Assembly (NCBI GenBank): GCA_015179125.1
Contig: WHVA01000003.1
Location: 124,001-188,000, forward strand
From: Gautieria morchelliformis
Lineage: Eukaryota; Basidiomycota; Agaricomycetes; Gomphales; Gomphaceae
DNA length: 64,000 nucleotides
Direction: 5' to 3'
A program made the translations under genes and the position numbers. Below are positions 37,617 to 48,339 of this stretch, one piece after another. Positions within the stretch are counted from its first letter, which is position 1, and each line of letters starts with the position of its first letter. The notes beneath the pieces are model-generated. The model saw only the letters and a program-made list of their open reading frames with translations, searched no databases and was not told the origin of the DNA.

Positions 37617-39215
37617 GTAATATACTACACTCAACCACAGCCAGGGCCATCACTTGGTACTTGCCAGCAGCTCATCCCTCCCCTGGCCTGCCCTGACCCT
37701 GGATGCTGTATACTAAGCAGCACCAGGTGCAAGTCACTGTTTGTTTACTGTAACCTACGGCAACAAATAGTGAAAAAAGAGGAAATCCATTAATAGTTTG
37801 AAACTATGGCAAATGGTCAAGAATCCCACTGGGTCAGGTGTGGTAATGGATGTGTCCCTGGCCAGGTCTGGTGTGCTAATGGCCATGCACTCAACCCAGG
37901 ATGTGCACTCCCCACCTTGAGTTAGTTTGAGATCGGCATGTTGCTGCGATCTTTGATGCTGGCCCTTTTCAGGGGTCTAGATCACATCCTAATTCACCAC
38001 AGGGTTAGCAGGGAAGTTAGGAGCACTTAAACAGTGAAATGAATGCCTTGACTTGTCTTTCAATGTCCAGGCCATATGATAGGGGACCCAGAAATTTGTG
38101 GAACAAACCAAATGAGTTTGGACCATGTGCACATGTTCCCACACATGTAGAAACCCTCTGGTAGGCAGTGACCCTGCTCAGGAGCTGCTACAGGAGTCAT
38201 TGATTCAGGGAGCACATCCCTGTATCACTGTGGGAGGTGACGGTTAATGTGCCGCGGTCAAGTGTAAGAGACACCATCACTCGTGCTGTGATATTGTGTT
38301 GCACTTGCACACTCTTGCAAGCCATGATGGGTGTCTGCTACATCAACATCATCCAGATCATAGGCAAGTGCATTGGTCTCTATGTTAGTTTGCCCATCTC
38401 CACCGGTGCCTTGGTCAATAACCTGCCATTCATGTATTATGAACAATCATTAGCCCCGCCCACTGCCTGAAGTATGCATGCACCTCTGATGATGAGGCTC
38501 CGTAAGCTGGCCTGATGCCCCAACCAGGGGGGCTAGGTGGTGACTGGTCTGCTGGTCATCCCCACTCATACCCATGAAGCCCAGTTCATAACACTGCCCA
38601 ACCCTCATCCATGTTCTCTAGGATGTTGGTGCTGTGCATCCTGCATTTATTCTGGTGCATGGTGAGGCACCTTTCTGATGTTGCATTGTACCCACAGTCA
38701 CAAGCAAAGAGTGCCATAAGGAGCCAGAGCAGTCAAAGACACTGGCAAGGTCCCTGCAACATGAGGCCCAAGAGGTCCAAAAGTACGTCCCAGTCCCTGC
38801 CTTTTTTTTTTCTTTTTTTTTGAGTCTGGAATAATGTGTTTGTATGAAAGTGGTGCATACCTGGTGGTAAACCATTTGTTTTGACTTGTCATCTCTCTTG
38901 AGCATCGAGAAAAACTGGATGATGTTTGAATTCTGTAGATCGGAGGGTTTGTTTGGAATACTGCTTGATGATGTGGGCACATCAGCACATGACATACTTC
39001 ATCATGCAGCTGAGTATCATCAGTCTGTTGTTAGCCCCTAGGGATTTGTGTAACAGCTCACCACCAGGAAAGCTCCACTCTGTTAATGGAATTATTATCC
39101 AATGACTTAAATGGGAATGCATGTAGAACAAACCATTGTGTTGCTGACCATTGCAAGTGGTGCTAAGGTGTTAATGGTCAATAATCAATGACTTAATTAA
39201 AGTACCTGTATGGAC
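37617..39215. other. Intergenic; no gene seen
   Basis: No motif-bearing frame. An interrupted T run lies at about 38800-38820. Confidence 0.45.
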
Positions 39216-39440
39216 TGGGAAAGTTACACCAAGCACATCAACATCCAGTTCCATTCTATCCAATGGATTGTCGAACAGGGGATCCTTTGACTAGTGTATT
39301 GCCCCACAGATGATATGGTAGCTGACACACTTACCAAAGTGCTCCCCTCCATGAAAGTTAAGCATTTCATGGTTGAGCTCAGGCTATCTACAGTTTGAGG
39401 GGGAGTGTTGGAAAGGCAAAAATTTAAAATGACTGTTTTC
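39216..39440 (+). mobile_element. Ty1/copia fossil: RNase H tail, polypurine tract and LTR start
   Basis: The plus strand keeps the end of a copia RNase H domain (a DDMVADTLTKVLPS-type block near 39305), then a polypurine tract TTTGAGGGGGAG (39394-39405) and an LTR start TGTTGGAAAGG at 39406. A different copia family from the 29.7 kb element, and broken. Confidence 0.7.
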
Positions 39441-39649
39441 ATATACAGCTCCCCTCAGTTGTTTGACTGCACATACATGTGCAAACACTGAGGTGAGACA
39501 TAGCTATATATTGCTTATTGTTTCTTATTCACCAGTATACTACAGTGTATTTGTATATTAGGTGAGTATACTTACAGCCATTTGACTTTGTATGCACATG
39601 CAAACACTGAGTGTATTTGTATTTGTTATCCCTACATTTCAGGGGATTG

Positions 39650-40344
39650 GGAGGGCAGGGCCACTGGTGAGTACTGAGTGATGGCCCATACTGCGGTCAA
39701 ACATAGTATAATACAGGCTCACTGGCAGTGGGGATCCTTAGACCTTTCTCTTTGGATTTCCCCTCTGTCAGGTGAGATTCCCTCTTATTGTATATTTCCT
39801 CATTTGTATACACTTTGTATTTCCCCCCTGTCAGCTCACATGACTGTGTGATCTCCATGACTAGCAAGGTGTCAGAGGACACCCTGTTTTCCAGTTCTGA
39901 CTCCATGCCAAGTTCTGACTCCACTTCCAGTTCCGCTTCAATTTCCGACTCCACTTTCAGAAATGGCTCTGCTTCTGGGGGAACTTCCACCAGTTCCATT
40001 CACCTTGCCAATTCCGCTCCACTCTCTGACTTCGGCTCTCAGAACAGTGTCGGGAGTCAAGCGACTCATGTAGCAAGTGGCATCAAGGGTCAATCAAGGG
40101 TCAGGGAGGTCAGGGGGATGCAGGGTTGATGGCAAGTGCCGAGTGTTGTCCCTGGCTGCAGACTAGCATAGTATAATACAGGCTCACTGACATTGGGGGT
40201 CCTTAGACTTTTCTCTTCGGATTTCCCCTTGTCAGGTGAGTATCCCCTCTCTTGTATACTCTGTTCATTTATACATACTTCAGATTTCCCCTTGTCAGCT
40301 GTGTGGTAGTGTGACCTCCACAGCCAACTAGGGTTGCCCTTACA
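39650..40344 (+). mobile_element. Two nested or abutting copies of the TGTCAGGGGAC LTR family
   Basis: 39650-39869 matches the 3' half of the LTR (GGATTTCCCC..., GTGATCTCCATGACTAGC). At 39870 a new, nearly full LTR starts (TGTCAGAGGACACC) and runs to 40344 (GGGTTGCCCTTACA). The arrangement parallels that at 27.3-27.9 kb. Confidence 0.65.
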
Positions 40345-40975
40345 GCTGACATACTTGACAGATGATGATAATCAGAACTGGGCTTCTAATACATTAGTAT
40401 GGTATAGATTTTATCTTGACCATCTGACTCCCATCTCTGACCTTCCACATCTCCACACCTCCAAAATTCTGACTTCTGAAATACATACAATGAGTAGTTC
40501 ATCTGTGCAATGGGCGGGCACTGCCAGCCAGTAATGCACAGGGGCAACTCAGCAAAGACACTAAATAAGCAGGAGTGATTCATCCGCTGAGACACTCATG
40601 ACAGTCCATGACATGGCCACTGATGCGACTCGCAGGACTCAAGTCTATGCAGGAGGTGAAGTTCAGTGGAACTTCAGAGAAAGCGTAAAAAGCAAAAGAA
40701 GTGTACCATTGGTTTTACAGTATGAAGAAAAAGAGGAAGGACAAGAAAAGAGTTGGAACTCAGCGTGGCGCCACGAGGGAGCCGCAGGTGGGTGCGGAAT
40801 TCGCCGTGTGTAAGAACGCTCCGCTACTTAAACCCTGAATCATGAAGCTCATTTGGAGTGGAAAACAGTGACAGCAACTGTAGCCGGCTGCACATAAATA
40901 CCTGGATCTACGGCTTACGTAAATAGTGCGTGGTCTGCGTGACTGTGACTACACCGCGCCTCGTGTGCAGCAACG
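40345..40975. other. Upstream region of the F-box/WD40 gene
   Basis: No gene seen; a purine-rich stretch lies at 40720-40755. Confidence 0.4.
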
Positions 40976-43900
40976 ATGTCGAGTGCGCAGAGACCATCCC
41001 GGCTACGCGCACCCTCAAAGCAGTCCGCCCGTTCTCCGAACGCGACGCCTGTCCCTCCAGCCTCGTCCATCTCCCCGCCGTCCGCGCTACCCAACTTGTC
41101 AGGCTTGCCGAGACCCTCCAACGCTTCACGCCGCGTTTCCGCACCAGTACCCCAGAGGACATCGGCAGTAAAGTCCCCAGAGACACCTACTCCCAACCCT
41201 GTCAGGCCCCGGGACCGTCCGCGGCCGTCCACCCCTGAGTCGTCCAGCACCAATCCCCCTGCAAATGGCGCACTCTCCGTGCCACGCCAGCGTGTCCTCT
41301 CCATGACCCCGCCCCGCAAGCCCGCTGTCTTCACGGGCGCCTCCCCAGCGCCGTCGGGAAGAAAGCCAGCTCCAGCCACCGCGTCGTCCATCCCCAGCAC
41401 AAGCCCCAAGCCTCCGAAGGCTGCAGCTCCGCCCAGCGGCGGCCTCGCTGCCACGACGCCCAATGGCAAGTCCAAAAAGTCCTCGCCCATTCAGTCCGCG
41501 GCGCAGTCCCCTGCCGGCCGCGTCCAGCGATCGCGCAACGGCTCCAACGTCTCCAGTCTTGGTCCGCTTCCGGCCGTGCCCTGGTCGTCCAATGGCGCAC
41601 TGGGCCGCCTCAGTGCAAAGCTCTTCGCCGATTCGCCCCCCACATTCATGCGCACCAACGAGCAGGATGGAGACTACATCCCGCCACCCCCGGACAGCCG
41701 CCGCACCAGCACATTTGACATGTCCCGGGCGATACGCCCTGGGAGGGCAATGACGACATGGATCTCGAGATGCTCACAGAAGTCATGGACGGCGGCGAAG
41801 TCGACGAGGAGGTGTGTCCCCACCGCTCGTCTCTTGATCCTCCGCTAAAGACACCCCGTCATAGTTCCAAGCTGCACTCGATCAGCTGACGCGCGCACAT
41901 ACGAACCGCTTGACCGACCTCAAAAGGCTGCTGGAACAGACCCAGACCGCATCGGCCGCACAGCTCCATGCCCTCCAGGCCGAGCTGCGTCTCCTGCGTG
42001 CGACAGTGGAGCAGGAGCGCGCCGCTGCGCGCGAGAGCGAGCTCCGCAGGGATCGCGAGCGCCTCACCATCGCGACGCGTCGCGCCGACGACGACAGCGC
42101 CGACTGGGACGTCGCGCGCGCGTTGCGCGGGGACGGGCGTGGCAATTTCAACGACGCAGAAGTTCGGAAGGCGGTACGTGGACTGAGGATGGGCGACAGG
42201 ATGCGTCTGTGCGCGTTTTCGCCTCGCTCGCCTTGCGCTCTACGCTCACAGCCCGCCACAGCATCGCCATCATTCTCGACTGTGCGTGTCCAGTTGCGCG
42301 TTCTTCCCCTGGGAATTGTCTATACTTAATTACACTCCTTAATTACACTCCACTATAGCGTGTCTTCCTGGCGACATATCCCGGCAGATCCTCCTGCTCG
42401 AAAAATACGCAAAAAGCGTGTTCGACCTCGTCGGCACGCTCCCGCCGGAACTGGGCGTGCGCTGTCTCCAGCACCTGCCTGTGCACGACCTGCTCCTGCA
42501 CGCCGAGCTCGTCTCGCACAAGTGGCAGAAGCTTGTGCACGCCCCCGCGCTCTGGCGTGCACACTGCCTCGCGCTCACCCGCACGGACCCCGTCCCGCTC
42601 CCCCCGCCCGCCCAACCCGACGAGTGGAAGGTGCTGTACAAAAGCCTGTTCCACCGCGAGCGGAACTTCAGCGATGCGCTGCCGCAGAGCGTCCGCTTCC
42701 TGAACGGGCACACGAATTTCTGCACAACGCTGCTGCTCAAAGGTGCGTCGGGATTGACTGCATAATACATTTTGCTGATGGTACGGTCGCGATCTAGGCA
42801 AACGGCTTATCAGCGGTTCGTACGACGAGACGATCCGGTTCTGGGATATCACTACGGGAGAGGAGAAAAAATGCCTCCAGGTCAAGAAGCCCGTCAGCTG
42901 CATCGACTTTCTGAGTGAGGAGGGTGGGTGCCTTCCCCTCTCAGTCGTAGCCCTGTACTTATCTTATGTTGCAGAGGTATTCGTTGTCGGTTTTCACGAC
43001 GTTGGGTGCGCACCCCTCTCAGCTTGCACACCCTCATTCATTCACACGCTTGCCTCTCAGCCGTGTCCACCTGTTCTCCTCCGTCACGTTCAATCCACTT
43101 CAACAACTACAAGGGTGAACGACCTCGATTCTAAAATACCCCCCAGCGGACGCTGACACTTCCGCATAGTCACCTGTACGGCATCCGCGCCGTCGCGCTC
43201 TCGTCAAAATACCTCGTCTCGGCGGGTGCGGACAAGGCGCTCGTGTGCTGGGCGTGGCGCACAGGCACAAAGATCGTGCGGTGGGGGCAGCAGACAAACC
43301 TAAGTGCGTTGTCGTCTTTCTGCTCGAATTGTTGACGACTGAAGCTGTGGACAGATATTGGCGTGCAGATATTGGCAGGGGCCGCAGAGGGTGGAGAGCG
43401 GGTCGTGAGCGTGACCATCGACGGTGCCGTACGCGTATTCTCTATCGGTAAGCAGGTGGCCCTTGACATTGTCAAGTCAACACGCTGAGTGACGGAGTTG
43501 CCGTCAGATAAACGAGAAATGGTGTCCCAGTTTAAATTATCTGAGTTAGGCGCCGGGGACCCAACATTATCCTCCAAGATATTCAACGTAGGCGCCGGCG
43601 CGAACAACATGCTGCAGTGCGTGTGAATTCCCGTTCACGTTGTATTGACGTTGACCTTCGACAAGATGGTTCGCTGCGCATGGTACCCAGATGACGGTAC
43701 GTACTCCCCTACTAACTACCATAAGCGACGTTGACAGCCGGCTCTGCTTAGTGCGCGACCAAATCCGTCATCCTCCACCTCCAATGGTCCGAAACCGACG
43801 CCGCCGCCATGGAGCCCCACACCATCGTCGCCTCCCCAACCTCGCCCAACCCGCTCGGACTCACGCCCCCCGTCCCCCCCCCACACGCACGCGCACCACC

Positions 43901-44866
43901 TCCGCGCTCTCCCTCTCCCGCTCCGGCGCCAAAACGCCGCGCCGGCAATCGCTCAACGTCACCACCGCCGCGCCGCCAGGGTCGGGCGGCTCCCTATCCA
44001 AGCCCGGAAGCCGCCGGGCCACGACGCCGCTCACGCCGCTGTCCGCCTCGTCGCGCATGGGGACACCGGCGGTCTTCGCGACGCGGTTCGGGACCGCGCC
44101 GCCGCGTATCGTCGCTGTGATCGAGACGCCGGACGTCGCGGTGGGCGCGGTCGACCCAAGGAAGAGGCGCGTCGTGACGGCGACGCGGTTCAGCTCGCGC
44201 GCGGGCGCGGATAGGAGGGTGCGTCATGTCTCCCCTCCTTCTCTCCTTCCCTTGTGTGTGTTGTACGGAGTGCCAATGTGACTGGCGTGTGTATCTAGAT
44301 ATTCATGTCGACGCATGACGACAAGCGGGCAAGGGCCGCGGCGCATGACCTCCCCGAGGACGAAGAAGACGGCGCGGTGGCGACGGCGGCTGCCGACGAG
44401 GAGCCCGACGAGACTGGGACTGGAGGGGCTGCCGACTTCTCGACGTCCATCAATGCGTTGGCGGGTGCGTGGGCAGCGTTAGCGACACACGACGACAGCG
44501 GGAGCAGCGGAGGGGGCTCCCCCCGCGTCGATGGTCTCCTGGGCACCCTCCCCGCGAAATTCGCTGGGCTCGCCACGCCGAATCTGAACCCGATGGCTAT
44601 GGCGTTAAGCCACGAGGAGGTGGTGGTCGGCTGTGCGGACGGCACGATATAGTGAGTGCTTACATCCATCATAATACGGTGAGGGTGTTGCGTGTCGTGC
44701 TGAGATGTGTTGCCGATATAGCGTGATGAGCTTTGTGGGGTATCAGTACCGCCGGAGGGGCCATGACGCGGACCTCCTTCAAGTTGTCGACGGTGCGGCT
44801 GCGGCGTCCCGGACAGGCGCGGTCGACGCCGAGTCGCGGGTGGAGGGGGACGACGGAGTGGATTGA
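40976..44866 (+). CDS. F-box/WD40-repeat protein, 14 exons, two apparent frameshifts
   Basis: Probable substrate-recognition subunit of an SCF ubiquitin ligase, about 1,040 residues. Exons: 40976-41811, 41865-42208, 42262-42281, 42359-42742, 42798-42923, 42975-43005, 43061-43114, 43170-43303, 43355-43447, 43508-43616, 43666-43696, 43752-44218, 44299-44651, 44722-44866. Layout: a Ser/Pro/Ala-rich N-terminus (about 250 residues), an acidic block and coiled coil ([10 protein letters not shown]...), an F-box ([20 protein letters not shown]), then WD40 blades ([60 protein letters not shown]) with a long Pro/Ser-rich insert. The 20 nt third exon is needed to keep frame. Two places break the frame: a one-base shift near 41728-41738, and a C8 run near 43876-43883 where one base must be gained or lost. 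The second could be a sequencing error. Function inferred from domains only. Confidence 0.82.
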
Positions 44867-45155
44867 TTGACGGGGCTTTGTCTAAGTTACAGTGACAGCG
44901 GTAAAACTGCCATGGCTGGCTGAGGCATGAGTTATTCAGTACGTGCTGAGTATAGTAGATTGGGTTTGCCCACTATGTTTTTCGGTCTGTGCATATGGCA
45001 CTGTATATCCTGACGCTGACGCTTTGTGTCCGCCACACGTGCGTCATGCATGCTGATGGAGATGATTCAGATTCCTGGCACGTGATCAACGCGAGCCTGA
45101 GTGCGCTCACGTGTTTACGACTCAGACAAAACCTCTGCGTGGGAACTTGGGATTC

Positions 45156-45420
45156 AAGGGGGAGTGTTATGAATTAGGTAATCGGGCTTGGCGGCACTTT
45201 GGTCGACAATACAGTTCGTGAGACAAGGTAGGTGGACGGGTGTGGACAAAGGATGTGGAGGAAACAAGGCATCGGGCAGACAATGAGAGATATTATTAGA
45301 TAGGACTCCATGTATATAAGGCTGCGACCTCTGGTCGCTGCTCACTATCGAATCAACCCCGTACTCTACTTCGACCTATAGGTGGTGTGAAGACTACGAT
45401 CGAGTCGCTTCATCAAATCG
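45156..45420 (+). mobile_element. Copia-type polypurine tract and LTR-like remnant
   Basis: AAGGGGGAG (45156-45164) is followed by TGTTATGAATTAGG, the usual junction of a copia polypurine tract and 3' LTR. TATATAAGG lies near 45314. The right end could not be fixed, and the remnant may supply 5' sequence to the NACHT gene. Confidence 0.45.
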
Positions 45421-45516
45421 CAATTGCAGATAGAGAAACAGGAGGTCAGTCTTCACTCATGGATTGATGCACACGTCGTGACTCGTGCCGTCATCCCCGA
45501 GCACAGTCCACATAGT

Positions 45517-47451
45517 ATGTTGAACACACTGAGCAAACGCTTTTCCGGGATGGTTGACAAGGCGCTGAAGGGTCAGTTGAACGAGATAGTCAGCGAAGCA
45601 AAAGATGTCACTAATATGAACCCCGCGCCGTCCCTAATCATTGATGCAGGGGATGTGCATGACGGCATCGCTGCCACCAGTGGCACCAGCACTGTCAAGC
45701 CGACAAAGGCGGCTTGGGATCCCCTCTTGCACAATATCGAGCTGTTTAAAAACGCTGTGGATGGCATACCAGAGGTAATCACGCCGTCAGCCTTCCCGCT
45801 CACTTGATAATGACGCATGACCTGTTTCTAGATCCGTATTGATGCAATAATGGCATCGTCCGTCTTGTCCAGTGCGCACGAGGTATATCTATCACTTGCA
45901 CCGACTGGGTAGCCATATCTGATATCTGGGTCAATTATATGCAGAGGATAATTGCTCAGAAGGACGGGGTCGATGCTATCAACAGGCTTGCTGAGAGTAT
46001 CGGAGACACGTACGCGTTCGTCCCCTTGGCAGAGCCGTTGAAGAGAATTGCATCGCAAAAGTCAATTTTACTATCCTTGACGATCCAAACGATAGAGTGC
46101 GCCTACTTTATCCATGACTACGTGAAAAACAAGGATCTATGTATGTTATCCCATTATGTCAGGCGGCGATAGTCCTTGTTGACCTTTGTTCAGGGAAGCA
46201 AACCGTGAAGAATCTAGCGTCGAATGTTGACAACAAAGTCAAGCAATATCAGGCTACGCTCAACAAACTCGGTTTGGCGATACAGAAGCAGGACGTTTTT
46301 ACAGACATACCTCTAGTATGTTTTCCCCAAGTTGTGGATTTCTGTGTGTTTTCCGATTTGGGGCCCTTCCCGAGGCTAATACAGCTTGTAAACAGCCTGG
46401 GAAATTCAACCGAGTGGCATGGTCTACGAAAGAAGAAAGTTCCTTTTGTCGGCCGTTAGACAATTCCAGGACGAGTTCAATCAACACCAGTTAGTACTAC
46501 AAGACTCAGATGCCGACACGCACACCATGCGTGTTGCGGATGCACTCCTGGATGCTGCCCATGACCTCCGTGTGTTTTCCGATTTTAATACCATTCTGAG
46601 ACTAATATGCCTTGCAAACAGAAGTAGAACTTGCCCTCAATGACATGCCATATGCAGCAGCCCGGTTTGATGCGGATAAAGTGTGTCGGCAAGGTACTCG
46701 GGAACAGGCCCTTATTGAGATCTGTGATTGGGTTAACCAGTATAGCGATGACACCACCCCCTGTATATTTTTCTTGAATGACGTTGCGGGTGCCGGCAAG
46801 TCTGCCATTGCGCACGAGGTTGCTCGACGATTTGATAGGCTACAACGCCTCGGGTCGTCGTACTTTTTTGACCACGCTCTTCAGGCAGAACGTTCCCCCG
46901 AAAATTTATTCAGCACGATCGCTCGTGATCTAGCTGATATCGATCCAGAACGAAAATCATCGTTATTCGGAGTGGTTCGGCAGAGGCGAGAACTTCGGAC
47001 TACACGCTCTCCTCACGTACAGTTCCAGAAGTTCATTCTAGACACTGGTCATGGGCCAACTAATATTGGACCCATCGTGATCGTCATTGACGCATTGGAT
47101 CAAATGGGAGGAGATGAGGAATCTCGCGAGGCTGTCTTGTCTGTGCTTGGCGACGAGACACTGGCAGGAAAGCTGCCGTCTAATTTCCGCATTTTTGTGA
47201 CAGGTCGTCCAGATGAAAAGATTGTCGAGGCCCTTGTTGGGAAGGAACACGTGCTTTCTAGGGGCATAGAGGTTATCGATTCAAAGCCTGCCTATGACGA
47301 CATTTGTCATGGTGGCGGCGTCTACCACGAGCGTGACGTGGCCACTTATGTAATTTACTGTAGCCCACGTTCGCGCATCATGGGCTGTCCGTGCTCAAAC
47401 CTCACCTATGTATTATATGTGACATTCATGTCCGAACCTTATCTACCATAG
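45517..47451 (+). CDS. NACHT NTPase (NLR-like), C-terminally truncated
   Basis: STAND-type NTPase of the NACHT class, which in fungi act in non-self recognition. Exons: 45517-45774, 45832-45882, 45945-46140, 46194-46343, 46396-46569, 46622-47451; about 552 residues. The first five exons give the helical N-terminal region found in mushroom NACHT proteins (AAWDPLLHNIELFKN, SSVLSSAHE, YAFVPLAEPLKRI, WKQTVKNLASN). The NTPase core has the P-loop FLNDVAGAGKSAIAHEVARRF (Lys codon 46798-46800) and Walker B IVIVIDALDQ near 47080. After about residue 495 (SKPAYDD) the sequence turns to unrelated text and stops; the WD40 or ankyrin domain expected in this family is missing. Start taken at the first in-frame ATG. 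Introns 4 and 5 are near copies of each other. It could encode a short receptor fragment or be a pseudogene. Confidence 0.82.
46344..46395 (+). repeat. Intron 4 of the NACHT gene, copy A of a repeated intron
   Basis: 52 nt, GTGTGTTTTCCGATTT... to ...TAAACAG, phase 1. About 39 of 52 positions match intron 5. Confidence 0.75.
46570..46621 (+). repeat. Intron 5 of the NACHT gene, copy B of a repeated intron
   Basis: 52 nt, identical first 16 bases and near-identical 3' half to intron 4, same phase. Confidence 0.75.
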
Positions 47452-48339
47452 ACATCTGCTCTTTACCCTCTGCTAGAGTGCAAACTTCCTCTCGCGCACT
47501 TATCTACGCCACCACCATTATACGGCGCAGCTACACAGGGACTACGGAAAGCAGTCGGTATTGCTCATTGGGTATCTTTATAGTTAAATTTTGTCCCTGC
47601 ATATTGTTCTGACACTACTTTCACAAGTCACGCTTGAATGGTATCACCTCAATACATTGTAGATGGCTATCTGCAAGCTCATCACACAATTATGATGTGC
47701 GACACAGGTAAGCCGTAGTTGACTTGAGTTTAGGGTCCGGATGGTCGTCGGCCACTGTCTATCTGTCGCCATTCTAGGAAACGCAGCTCTTAACGCCCCG
47801 CCCCCAATGCTACACACCCAAGGTATTTATTTATTTAATCTTATGAATTGCGTCCAAGCACGCTGCAGTCTGGGTCCTTGCCGCACCTGTCATCTGAACG
47901 AAGCACGTATTCATGGAGCTGTATCGCAGAGAATTGGTATTCACCTGCTAGTGCCCGCAGCACATTCGCGTGTCCGCCCGCTACGTCCAGACGGAGCCTG
48001 CTCAGTTGGATTTTCACGTAGAGGGCCTCTCTATGTGCAAACCCAACAGGGCAGCATTGGCCGCCCTCAAGCGAAACAAAGCTTGGTGTGGATTGTGATC
48101 CTTGCCATCTCCTTTAACAAATTGACAAGCAGTGGCCACTGCGTGTCAATTTGTCAAAGGAGATGGGAAGTATGGTCGGGATGCTGTTGATCAAATGGAG
48201 AAACTTTTGGTCAATAACCATGTGCTTCATTAACGCCATTATAATACTGCTGCAACTCAACCTGACTCGACTCGAATCCATAAATATCAGACTCGAATTT
48301 ACACAGTAAGACTCATTCAGCAACTTACGTCATTCAAGA
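47452..48339. repeat. Intergenic with dispersed repeat copy and strong palindrome
   Basis: 47806-48076 is about 85-90% identical by eye to 57708-57985 in the same orientation (shared words include CTATGTGCAAACCCAACAGG and ATTCATGGAGCTGTATC). A 62 bp near-perfect palindrome lies at 48105-48166. No gene supported. Confidence 0.6.
48105..48166. other. 62 bp near-perfect palindrome (hairpin)
   Basis: From the centre at 48135/48136 the two 31 nt halves pair at 29 of 31 positions. The outer arms read CCATCTCCTTTAACAAATTG on the left and its complement on the right. There is no loop: the middle is the perfect palindrome GCAGTGGCCACTGC. Confidence 0.85.

Noticed and set aside
43691-44281. A separate 196-residue protein read from 43691
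   Set aside because: It crosses intron 43697-43751 and is partly out of frame with the WD40 exon; it is a by-product of the F-box/WD40 gene.
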